This document shows, in pieces, positions 1-5,326 of a stretch of DNA of 5,326 nt. Position 1 is the stretch's first letter, and every line of letters begins with the position of its first letter. Under the pieces are notes generated by a model. That model ran no database searches and was not told where the DNA came from. It saw nothing but the letters and a program-made list of their open reading frames with translations. The DNA comes from SXOA01 sp964444865 (GTDB lineage: Bacteria > Planctomycetota > Planctomycetia > Pirellulales > Pirellulaceae), in assembly GCA_964444865.1 (NCBI GenBank), contig CAYUJE010000389.1:1-5326 (forward strand), read 5' to 3'. The translations under genes were made by a program, and so were the position numbers.

Positions 1-183
1 GTCATCCTCTGCCTTCACTTCTTCCCCTGCGGACAAGCTGGCAGCTTGTCCCATGGGTTGGCTGGGTACTGAGTACTCAGTACCCAGTACTCGCGACGGC
101 ACCGGTCGAACCAGCATGATCAGCGCAGCTAACGCCAAAGCCGAGCAAGCCAATGTCGTCAGTCGTGTCGCGGCAGAATTCAT
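1..183 (-). CDS. Exported protein of unknown function, N-terminal fragment (runs off left edge)
   Basis: The frame is open for 61 codons from ATG at 183 down to base 1 with no stop, so only the N-terminus is present. It begins MNSAATRLTTLACSALALAA: a short N-region with one Arg, then a hydrophobic stretch over about residues 9-25 (through ALIMLV), followed by RPVPSR. This looks like a signal peptide or an N-terminal membrane anchor. The start is well supported by a strong Shine-Dalgarno (AGAGGTGA) five bases upstream. The gene follows the TPR-like gene after only five bases, so the two are probably co-transcribed and translationally coupled. Residues 33-41 (LGTEYSVPS) and 45-51 (GQAASLS) are encoded by two palindromic repeats, so this linker is probably repeat-derived and unstructured. 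The remaining visible sequence is acidic (GEEVKAEDD). Nothing visible identifies a family, and I assign no function. Confidence 0.8.
   Translation of the reverse strand, partial: MNSAATRLTTLACSALALAALIMLVRPVPSRVLGTEYSVPSQPMGQAASLSAGEEVKAEDD
31..51. repeat. 21-bp palindromic repeat (10-bp arms, 1-base centre)
   Basis: The left arm GGACAAGCTG (31-40) and right arm CAGCTTGTCC (42-51) are exact reverse complements around a single G at 41. The unit lies in the coding sequence of the truncated exported protein and encodes residues 45-51 (GQAASLS). It sits ten bases from a second, longer palindrome. Perfect 10-bp arms are unlikely to be chance next to another palindrome, and a dispersed palindromic element is the likeliest explanation. 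Only one copy is in this window, so its dispersion is inferred. Confidence 0.75.
62..93. repeat. 26-bp perfect palindrome within a 7-bp tandem repeat (4 copies)
   Basis: Bases 62-87 are a perfect palindrome with 13-bp half CTGGGTACTGAGT and no spacer. The same stretch is periodic: GTAC recurs at 66, 73, 80 and 87, giving four heptamers GTACTGA, GTACTCA, GTACCCA and GTACTCG (66-93). Since 7 is not a multiple of 3, the copies are read in different frames. The palindrome encodes residues 33-41 (LGTEYSVPS) of the exported protein, directly after its hydrophobic segment. Heptameric short tandem repeats (STRR) are known from cyanobacteria, and this is structurally similar, though I cannot show a relationship. 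Confidence 0.85.
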
Positions 184-188
184 GTTCT

Positions 189-196
189 TCACCTCT
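189..196 (-). promoter_or_regulatory. Strong ribosome binding site overlapping the upstream stop codon
   Basis: On the minus strand AGAGGTGA lies five bases before the ATG at 183. It is the best Shine-Dalgarno in the window and fixes the start of the truncated exported protein. Its last three bases (191-189) are the TGA stop of the TPR-like gene, so a ribosome ending the first gene sits on the start region of the second. This arrangement is typical of translational coupling. Confidence 0.75.
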
Positions 197-1547
197 TGAT
201 GCCAAAGGGAGAGATCCACGTTTCCTTCTGCTTCGGGCGGCTGTCGGCAGTGCGCTGGTCGCTCGGGACATTCGTCGCCGCGGACGCCGTCTGTGCCGAT
301 GCCGCGGGCTGATTTCCGGCGAAGACCTCGGGGCTGACCCACTCGATTTTCGGCCTTGGCCCCCCTGCCCCGCCGGTCAGCAATTCAACCTGTTTGTGGG
401 CATGGGTAGCGAGTTCCCCTTCCCCAAGCCGCTCATGGACGGCCGCCAGCCTTTGCCATCCGTCGGGATTGGAAACCGTGCCGACGCTATGCAGCAGGAC
501 CCGTCGAGCATCGGGAAGTTGTCCGAATTTCGTCAGGATTGCTCCAAGCTCATTGGCAGCCGGATAATTTCGACCATCCACGGCCAAGGCTGCCTGCTGG
601 TAGACCATCGCTCTGGCCAAATTCGTTTGCTGCGGGGCAACTCCTTCAGTCATTCGCGGCTGGAGTTTTCCCATGTTGCAAAGTGCGTGCGATGCCACCG
701 GTTGCCCGCCAGCGGAAATGACAAGCTGCTCCCGAGCGTAGTTGAAGTACTGCTGCTGGGCGGCGACGGCAGAGAGTCCCTCTCCATTATGTTGCCGCAG
801 AATCGGCGTGCGATGGCCGGTAACGACGAGTGCTACATTGACCGTGGAATCCTCGCTGGAGCGCGACTGAAAATCCCCCGCTTCACGAAGGGCGGTCAGC
901 GCGCTTGCCAACGCTGCGGTATGTTCCCCGTTTCCCCGTTGAAAATCGAGCGCCTCGGCAATCATGCGGAGAGACCGAATCGTCACATTGCGGGCTAAGT
1001 AGTACGCACCGCGACGAGCCAGTGATTCCGCCTCGCGGTTGAGCTGCGCGGCCTGCTGCAATACCGGGCGGAGCGACGCGTCGTCGTTTACGCCGGGCAT
1101 CCGCCGAGTAGCAACCCGCGAAGGTGCCTTCTGGGGTTCCGACAGATTCAGCTTCGAATTTTCGCTGTCGGTTGGTCCCAGGCGGCCCATGCTGGGGGCC
1201 GGTGCATTTCTAGTTTCCGCATGAGGGGCATATTCGCCGGCCTCTTCCTGACGGATCGGTCCGATATCATCGGACTCATCTTCGGGAAAGCCCGCCAGCA
1301 CTTCATTCCGCGGTGTCGCTGCTAAAGGGATTTGTTCGATCCGCTCCGTTATCTCCAGCGGCCTTGGGGGGCGAGAGGGAGACGAATGGTAATGATCCGG
1401 CGCGATGCGGGCCAATTCAGGAACAACTCGAGGTGACAAAACACCCACCGGTGTCTGCTGCCGCCGAGCCACGACAACGACTGCCATGAGAGCCGCCAAA
1501 ATGACGGCGGCGTAAAGCGTTTGCGGATTTCGCGGCAGTGGAAGCAT
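189..1547 (-). CDS. Membrane-anchored TPR-like protein of unknown function
   Basis: A 452-residue protein. The frame stays open to an ATG at 1721, but I choose the ATG at 1547. It places a hydrophobic segment (about residues 11-27, LYAAVILAALMAVVVVA) near the N-terminus, whereas the 58 extra residues look like read-through of non-coding DNA. Residues 30-160 are Pro/Glu/Arg-rich and low in complexity, suggesting an extended linker. Residues 160-230 and 260-390 are Ala/Leu-rich helical pairs resembling tetratricopeptide repeats, for example around ARAMVYQQAALAVDGRNYPA (311-330) and GWQRLAAVHERLGEGELATH (363-382). A conserved-looking strand, VVTGHRTPIL, lies at 241-250. The C-terminal tail is low complexity and carries two similar short motifs, EWVSPEVF (402-409) and TWISPFGI (443-450). 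The protein is likely anchored by one helix with the TPR-like part outside the cytoplasm, perhaps as a scaffold. I recall similar proteins in planctomycete genomes, but no function is known to me. The Shine-Dalgarno is weak (GGACGAG close to the ATG). Confidence 0.8.
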   Translation of the reverse strand: MLPLPRNPQTLYAAVILAALMAVVVVARRQQTPVGVLSPRVVPELARIAPDHYHSSPSRPPRPLEITERIEQIPLAATPRNEVLAGFPEDESDDIGPIRQEEAGEYAPHAETRNAPAPSMGRLGPTDSENSKLNLSEPQKAPSRVATRRMPGVNDDASLRPVLQQAAQLNREAESLARRGAYYLARNVTIRSLRMIAEALDFQRGNGEHTAALASALTALREAGDFQSRSSEDSTVNVALVVTGHRTPILRQHNGEGLSAVAAQQQYFNYAREQLVISAGGQPVASHALCNMGKLQPRMTEGVAPQQTNLARAMVYQQAALAVDGRNYPAANELGAILTKFGQLPDARRVLLHSVGTVSNPDGWQRLAAVHERLGEGELATHAHKQVELLTGGAGGPRPKIEWVSPEVFAGNQPAASAQTASAATNVPSDQRTADSRPKQKETWISPFGIKR

Positions 1548-1816
1548 ATCTCGTCCATGAGAATTTAGCGGGCATCCTCCCGCGGCGCGCGGCAATTCCG
1601 CGCTGCTTCTTCCATCGTCCTCTGCCGTCGGCTCGTTGCAGAGAAAGGACCGGTGGCGGCGGCCAGGGTGATTGAGGACGCAGGCACATCCGGAATATCC
1701 GCTAAGCGTATGACGCACCACCCATATAGTCGTTACAGCTTACGACAACCAAGGATGTCATTGGGAAAATGAGGGCATCGGTCGAACAACGGCCAAGATG
1801 CGGCTGTGACCGCGAC
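1548..1816 (-). promoter_or_regulatory. Intergenic gap and leader of the TPR-like gene, possible promoter
   Basis: These 269 bases separate the thioredoxin-fold lipoprotein gene from the TPR-like gene. I see no convincing small gene, tRNA or U-tailed terminator hairpin here. A weak sigma70-like pair can be read on the minus strand: TTGGTT (1752-1747) and TATATG (1728-1723) with an 18-base spacer. The spacer carries a short inverted repeat, GTCGT/ACGAC (1729-1733 and 1742-1746), that could be an operator or chance. If this promoter is used, the transcript has a leader of about 170 bases. The gap suggests that the TPR-like gene and the exported protein form a transcription unit separate from ribokinase and the lipoprotein, but read-through is equally possible. 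Confidence 0.25.
1587..1603. repeat. Small GC-rich inverted repeat in the leader of the TPR-like gene
   Basis: GCGCGG (1587-1592) and CCGCGC (1598-1603) are exact reverse complements around a five-base loop, about 40 bases upstream of the chosen ATG at 1547. In RNA this would make a stable six-pair hairpin. It has no U-tract, so it is not a standard terminator. In GC-rich sequence such a stem can occur by chance. Confidence 0.3.
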
Positions 1817-2317
1817 TTAAGTCCCCTGACGCGATTTCTCCAGCATCTCTTTCAGCAGCGGCTTGAATACGGCAACCGGCGCATAGCCTGATTGTTCGCC
1901 GAGCTTTTCCCCCGTGGATGAGAGGAACACAAGATGGGGATATCCGGTGCTCCCGAGCTTTCTGGTGGCCGATTTCTCTTCGTCACCGTCCACAATGACG
2001 CACACGAAGTTGGCAAGTAGCTGCCTCACTTCGGGGTCGTTGAAGTTGTCCTCCGCCAGCTTCTTGCACAATCCACACCAGGTTGTGGTGACGAACATCA
2101 TGACCGGCTTCTTCTGCTCTGCCGCAGCTGTCAGCCCCTCTTCGTATCCCAATACAAAAGGCAGCCCCTGCCTATGATCGGCCCAACCTTGGGTTCTTAT
2201 GCCACAGCCGGCGAGGAGATAGATTCCCCCCACTAACAGCCATGCCACAAATCGGTTCCGACAAGCTTCCACGGTTCGTTGTCCTTCGAGACAGTTGCGC
2301 GCAACAGGAAGCGTCAT
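1817..2317 (-). CDS. Thioredoxin-fold lipoprotein
   Basis: A 166-residue protein with an N-terminal hydrophobic segment (about 23-37) ending in the lipobox LAGC, so Cys38 would be lipidated and the protein tethered outside the cytoplasm. The rest is a thioredoxin fold: KPVMMFVTTTWCGLCKK (70-86) gives the beta strand and the CxxC active site (Cys81, Cys84), and GYPHLVF (125-131) gives the cis-proline (Pro127). The VIVDGDEE strand and the spacing resemble thioredoxin_7 and DsbD C-terminal-like domains. It probably reduces or exchanges disulfides in exported proteins; its redox direction cannot be read from sequence. The ATG at 2317 lies four bases after the ribokinase stop, suggesting coupling. 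A GTG at 2272 is an alternative start: it would give a more typical 23-residue lipoprotein signal and has AGGA ten bases upstream. The longer open frame to 2578 is proline-rich read-through over ribokinase and is not used. Confidence 0.85.
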   Translation of the reverse strand: MTLPVARNCLEGQRTVEACRNRFVAWLLVGGIYLLAGCGIRTQGWADHRQGLPFVLGYEEGLTAAAEQKKPVMMFVTTTWCGLCKKLAEDNFNDPEVRQLLANFVCVIVDGDEEKSATRKLGSTGYPHLVFLSSTGEKLGEQSGYAPVAVFKPLLKEMLEKSRQGT

Positions 2318-2321
2318 TCTA

Positions 2322-3275
2322 TCATCTTTTCCCAGGATTTTTCTCGTTTGCCAGATATGAATCAATCTCTTCCCGCCGCGGCAAAGAAGGCTGGGCACCG
2401 CGGCGCGTGACCGAAACGGCCGCAGCGGCGGCGGCGAAGCGGGCGGCGGCCAACAGCGGTTGGCTTTCTGCCAGGGCGGCAGCCAGCGAGCCGCTGAAGC
2501 AGTCGCCGGCGGCGGTGGTGTCGATGGGGGTGACTTGGAATGCGGGGATGTGATGAGCTTCGCCGGTTTCGTCGGCAAGGACCGCGCCTGCTACGCCTAG
2601 GGTGACCAAGACTTGCCGTGCTCCCAGGGACTGCACGATTCGAGCCGCAACAGCGCCGGATTCAATGGAATCGACGGGTATACCCGCGAGAGCCGCCAAC
2701 TCCAACTCATTGGGCGTCAGCAAGTCCACCCGCGGCAGCAGCCCCTTGATCGCCGCGGCATCTTCGACCGGTGCCGGATTGAGGACAGTGAACAAGCCGT
2801 GTTCTTTCGCTCGCGCCAATCCACGCTCGACGGTCGGCAGAGGCAATTCAAGGCAAACGAGAAAGACCTTGGCTTGCTGAAAGAGACAGCCCGGGAGCGC
2901 GTCGATATCATCAGGCAATAAATGGGCATTCGCACCGCTCGCCACGCTGATCAGGTTCTCGCCGTGCTCACTGACGAGGATGATTGCAATGCCGGAAGGG
3001 ACCGACGCGACCTCCTTGAGGTGCGAACAATCAATCCCCTCCGCCCGCAGCGCTCGGCGAGACTCTTTCCCAAACTCATCGCCGCCAACCGCACCGACAA
3101 ACACCACCCTCCCCTGCCCTGCCGCCGCTCGCGCTGCCGCGACCGCCTGATTCGCCCCTTTGCCGCCAGCGGCCTGATAGAACTCACCGCCAAGTACGGT
3201 TTCTCCCGGACGCGGTAAGCGCGGGGATCGGATGACGAGGTCAGTGTTGACGGAGCCGAGGATGAGGATGGACAT
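2322..3275 (-). CDS. rbsK: Ribokinase (PfkB family)
   Basis: A 317-residue cytoplasmic kinase expected to convert ribose plus ATP to ribose 5-phosphate, feeding the pentose phosphate and nucleotide pathways. The length is close to that of E. coli RbsK (about 309). Visible family features in order: GSVNTD at 7-12 (substrate-contacting Asn and Asp), PRPGETV (21-27), PfkB signature 1 as AAGGKGANQAVAAARA (35-50), NPAP (166-169), TPNE (187-190), and signature 2 DTTAAGDCF (252-260), with the anion hole AAG and catalytic base Asp258. RRGAQPS (291-297) matches the C-terminal segment that helps bind the activating monovalent cation in ribokinases. The GGKGANQA motif favours ribokinase over other PfkB sugar kinases, though specificity could differ. 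The start is ATG at 3275 with no recognisable Shine-Dalgarno. It is the first gene of a probable two-gene unit with the thioredoxin-fold lipoprotein. No ribose transporter or RbsD is in view. Confidence 0.93.
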   Translation of the reverse strand: MSILILGSVNTDLVIRSPRLPRPGETVLGGEFYQAAGGKGANQAVAAARAAAGQGRVVFVGAVGGDEFGKESRRALRAEGIDCSHLKEVASVPSGIAIILVSEHGENLISVASGANAHLLPDDIDALPGCLFQQAKVFLVCLELPLPTVERGLARAKEHGLFTVLNPAPVEDAAAIKGLLPRVDLLTPNELELAALAGIPVDSIESGAVAARIVQSLGARQVLVTLGVAGAVLADETGEAHHIPAFQVTPIDTTAAGDCFSGSLAAALAESQPLLAAARFAAAAAAVSVTRRGAQPSLPRREEIDSYLANEKNPGKR

Positions 3276-3380
3276 AAAAATAGCTTAGGGTTCGGAAACC
3301 TTCGCGGGGAGCAGGTACAATCGGCCCAGGTATGCGTTAGTGGCTCGTCATGATTCTGATTCCCACTGGGGCCTGATTCC
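3276..3380. promoter_or_regulatory. Divergent intergenic region with candidate promoters
   Basis: These 105 bases lie between the divergently read ribokinase and PQQ-like propeller genes and must hold their start signals unless transcription enters from elsewhere. On the plus strand TACAAT (3316-3321) is a good -10-like hexamer, but the best upstream partner, TTCGGA (3291-3296), is weak and 19 bases away. I find no convincing promoter for ribokinase. In-frame TGA codons at 3351 and 3357 rule out an upstream ATG extension of the propeller gene. There is no clear Shine-Dalgarno before its ATG (GGGGCC is the nearest purine-rich stretch). Confidence 0.35.
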
Positions 3381-5326
3381 ATGAAATCTCTCCCGTTCTT
3401 GCCTGTAGCCACGGCAGCGCTGCTCTCCTGCTTAACTTTCATCGCCTGCGCAGGTGAGCCAGCCAACGGCTGGCGGGGGAATGGGACGGGGCTGTGGCCC
3501 GACGCGAAGATTCCCAAGGAGTGGGGACGAGTACCGCATGGAGCAATGGAGGGAATGCGCAATTCGGCGAGCGGCGGGCGACAGCCCCCTGATACTTCGG
3601 CCCTCGATTCCGCGGAGGTCGTCCAGAAAGGCCTGCTGTGGAACTGGCTCGTCCTCGGGCCGTTTCCGGTCAAAGACTCCGTTGCAAACTTTGATGAAGA
3701 CCTGCTCAGCGGTGAGGCCAAAGTTCAGCCCGCGCCGGGCGACAAGCTCGCCGGCAAAGAATGGCAGCCGCTGACGGTGCCGCCGGATGACATCATGGTT
3801 TTCGGTACGTCGGAGGTTCCTTGGCTCAATCTGGCCAAAGCCCTCGGCTATGCCAAAAATCAGGTGGCCTATGCCCACACCTACGTCCATTCTCCGCGCG
3901 GGGGCAAGGCCCGCATCGTCATGGACCACGGCTATGGGGCGAAGGTCTGGGTGAACGGCGGCGAAGTCTATCGCGAGCCGCTGCGGAAGATGGGGCTGGG
4001 GTTTTACACGGCAATTTCCAAGCTGGAACTGAGCCACAGCACGCCGGTCACCGGCAAGTGTGATGTCGAGCTGAAGCCTGGCTGGAATTCGGTGCTGATC
4101 AAGATCAGTACGTCGAACAAAGTCGAGTGGGAGGACATGCAGTTCTGCCTGCGGATGAGCGATCCGCCGGATATCGCCTACGAGACGAAGAACATTCTTT
4201 GGATGACGCCGCTGCCGGGGCGGAGTACATCGACGCCGATTATCGTCAAGGACCGCATTTTCGTGATGGCGGAGCCCGATGAACTGATTTGCATCGACAA
4301 AGTGAGTGGCAAGAAACGCTGGCAGCGAGCGATCAATTACTACGAAGCCTTAACGCCTGAAGAAAAGGCCTCTCAGCCCCGGTTGGCGAAGGAAGTGGAC
4401 CCGCTCATTGTCAAATTGAACGCAACGGGGTCGGGAGGAGTTTTCGCGGCGAAAACTCCGGCGGGCCCCTTCAAGCTGGAAGAGGATAAGATCGCTCGCA
4501 CGAAGTTGCGGAAGGAGATTCAAGAGAAGCTGGTCGAGATCGATGCCGCCACGTTCACTCCAAAATACGACGGCCATTTTGAGGCCCACTTCGGTATCGT
4601 CGGCTTTACGATGCCGACCCCGGTGAGCGATGGGGAGAAGGTCTATGTCTGGATTGGGACCGGAATCGCCGCCTGCTTTGACCTGGATGGCGATAAGCAG
4701 TGGATGACCCGCATCTATCCCGGCGAACTCACCTACGGCTCATCGCCAGCACTGGCGGATGGCGTGCTGGTGACGTTTCTCAATCGGCTCTACGGCTTTG
4801 ATGCCAAAACGGGCAAGCAACTGTGGGAACAGCCGAAGGTGCGGCAGAACGTGGCGGCGCTGATGGCGGCGAAGCTCAGTGGCGAGCAAGTCGTCGTCAC
4901 GCAGCGGGGAGACGTCATCAGCCCCAAGGATGGCGAGTTGCTCTTCCGGCCGCGCGGGCAGGGGACCGGTGACGAAGGTTGGTCCCCGCCGGTAATTTTT
5001 GGGGAGACGGTTTATCTGCCCCGGTTCGGCGTCACGCACGTCAGCCTGCTCGACTTCACCGCCGCTGCCGCGAACAAGTGGCAGCCGAAGCAGGTGGGGA
5101 CAATTCAAATGGACGACAGCATTAGCCGCGAGAACGGGAAGTGGATCGACCGCTGGACCGCCGGCTCGCCGCTGATCTGGCAGGGGCTGAGCTACCAGGT
5201 GGACATCTACCACAACCTCTACGTCGGCGACGTAAAAACCGGCAAGATGCTCTATCGCCAACTCCTGCCGCTGGAAGGGTTCATGCACTACAACAGCGTC
5301 CCCGTCGCCGCCAGCCCCACGCTCGT
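3381..5326 (+). CDS. Exported PQQ-like beta-propeller protein, 3' end missing
   Basis: The frame is open for 648 codons from ATG at 3381 to the window edge. The first 24 residues (MKSLPFLPVATAALLSCLTF then IACA) form a Sec signal peptide with likely cleavage after Ala24; the lipobox is poor (FIAC). The mature protein opens with GWRGNGTGLWPDA (30-42), a motif I associate with planctomycete PQQ-repeat proteins. Residues about 85-270 look like a beta-sandwich ligand-binding domain, with LVLGPFP (90-96) and KVWVNGG (188-194), a pattern seen in galactose-binding-like domains. PQQ-like propeller repeats follow, recognisable by Asp-x-x-(T/S)GK-x-x-Trp blade ends: IDKVSGKKRW (305-314), FDLDGDKQW (433-441), FDAKTGKQLW (473-482) and GDVKTGKMLY (616-625). 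A charged helical insert (319-404) separates the first two. These repeats resemble BamB and quinoprotein dehydrogenase propellers, but no catalytic or cofactor site can be confirmed. It probably acts outside the cytoplasm; binding or scaffolding is as likely as catalysis. Confidence 0.9.
   Translation, partial: MKSLPFLPVATAALLSCLTFIACAGEPANGWRGNGTGLWPDAKIPKEWGRVPHGAMEGMRNSASGGRQPPDTSALDSAEVVQKGLLWNWLVLGPFPVKDSVANFDEDLLSGEAKVQPAPGDKLAGKEWQPLTVPPDDIMVFGTSEVPWLNLAKALGYAKNQVAYAHTYVHSPRGGKARIVMDHGYGAKVWVNGGEVYREPLRKMGLGFYTAISKLELSHSTPVTGKCDVELKPGWNSVLIKISTSNKVEWEDMQFCLRMSDPPDIAYETKNILWMTPLPGRSTSTPIIVKDRIFVMAEPDELICIDKVSGKKRWQRAINYYEALTPEEKASQPRLAKEVDPLIVKLNATGSGGVFAAKTPAGPFKLEEDKIARTKLRKEIQEKLVEIDAATFTPKYDGHFEAHFGIVGFTMPTPVSDGEKVYVWIGTGIAACFDLDGDKQWMTRIYPGELTYGSSPALADGVLVTFLNRLYGFDAKTGKQLWEQPKVRQNVAALMAAKLSGEQVVVTQRGDVISPKDGELLFRPRGQGTGDEGWSPPVIFGETVYLPRFGVTHVSLLDFTAAAANKWQPKQVGTIQMDDSISRENGKWIDRWTAGSPLIWQGLSYQVDIYHNLYVGDVKTGKMLYRQLLPLEGFMHYNSVPVAASPTL
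3458..3474. repeat. 17-bp inverted repeat just after the signal peptide of the propeller protein
   Basis: GCCAGCC (3458-3464) and GGCTGGC (3468-3474) are exact reverse complements around AAC. The unit encodes about residues 27-31, right after the predicted signal peptidase site, the same relative place as the palindromes in the truncated exported gene. It overlaps the start of the conserved GWRGN motif, so part of the match may come from protein constraint. Confidence 0.4.

Noticed and set aside
153..998. 281-codon plus-strand open frame antisense to the TPR-like gene
   Set aside because: It is wholly opposite a better-supported gene, its Cys/Arg/Pro-rich translation has no recognisable domain, and long antisense frames are common in GC-rich DNA.
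1548..1721. N-terminal extension of the TPR-like protein to the ATG at 1721
   Set aside because: The extra 58 residues show no domain or signal and would bury the membrane helix inside the protein. The ATG at 1547 places the helix at the N-terminus as expected.
2410..2470. GCG/GGC-rich run that looks like a triplet repeat
   Set aside because: It encodes the alanine-rich helix of the ribokinase C-terminus (AAARFAAAAAAVS), so protein composition and codon bias explain it.
2318..2578. N-terminal extension of the thioredoxin-fold lipoprotein to 2578
   Set aside because: It overlaps the ribokinase C-terminal coding region in another frame, and its proline/alanine-rich translation would place the lipobox far inside the protein.
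3287..3302. Possible short hairpin GGTT/AACC upstream of both divergent genes
   Set aside because: The stem is only four perfect pairs plus a wobble, too weak to call an operator or terminator.
2951..3721. 256-codon minus-strand open frame spanning the divergent intergenic region
   Set aside because: It overlaps ribokinase in another frame and runs antisense to the propeller gene. Its Ser/Arg/Pro-rich translation resembles no protein family.
3432..4037. 201-codon minus-strand open frame opposite the propeller gene
   Set aside because: It is antisense to clear domain-bearing coding sequence and shows no motif of its own, so it is a codon-bias shadow.
4740..5288. 182-codon minus-strand open frame opposite the propeller repeats
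   Set aside because: The plus strand here encodes recognisable PQQ-like repeats, and the antisense translation rich in Leu, Arg, Val and Asp is a typical shadow.

Overview
The window looks like chromosomal DNA from a planctomycete, most likely the Pirellulales/Pirellulaceae group. The clues are a large secreted PQQ-like beta-propeller protein whose mature N-terminus carries the 'GWRGNGTGLWPDA' type motif common in that phylum, a proline- and alanine-rich single-pass TPR-like protein, moderately high GC, and mostly weak or absent Shine-Dalgarno sequences. This placement is inferred from protein style and not from a marker gene.

Layout: positions 1-3275 are read on the minus strand and positions 3381-5326 on the plus strand, with a 105-bp divergent intergenic region between them. 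In minus-strand reading order the genes are: a ribokinase (3275-2322); four bases later a thioredoxin-fold lipoprotein (2317-1817); a 269-bp gap; a membrane-anchored TPR-like protein of unknown function (1547-189); and five bases later the first 61 codons of an exported protein (183-1), which runs off the left edge. On the plus strand a single long gene for an exported protein with a beta-sandwich-like domain plus a PQQ-like beta-propeller starts at 3381 and runs off the right edge after 648 codons.

How they fit together: ribokinase and the thioredoxin-fold lipoprotein are spaced like a translationally coupled pair, although their activities (cytoplasmic sugar phosphorylation, extracytoplasmic thiol redox) have no obvious link. 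The TPR-like protein and the downstream exported protein are also tightly coupled: the ribosome binding site of the second contains the stop codon of the first. Four of the five products carry an export signal or membrane anchor.

The most unusual sequence feature is at 31-93, inside the start of the truncated exported gene. It holds a 21-bp palindrome-like unit followed by a perfect 26-bp palindrome that is also part of a four-copy 7-bp tandem repeat, all translated in frame just after the signal peptide. I see no CRISPR array, RNA gene, insertion sequence, defence system or other clearly novel multi-gene system. Apart from the repeat cluster, the region looks like ordinary planctomycete chromosome.
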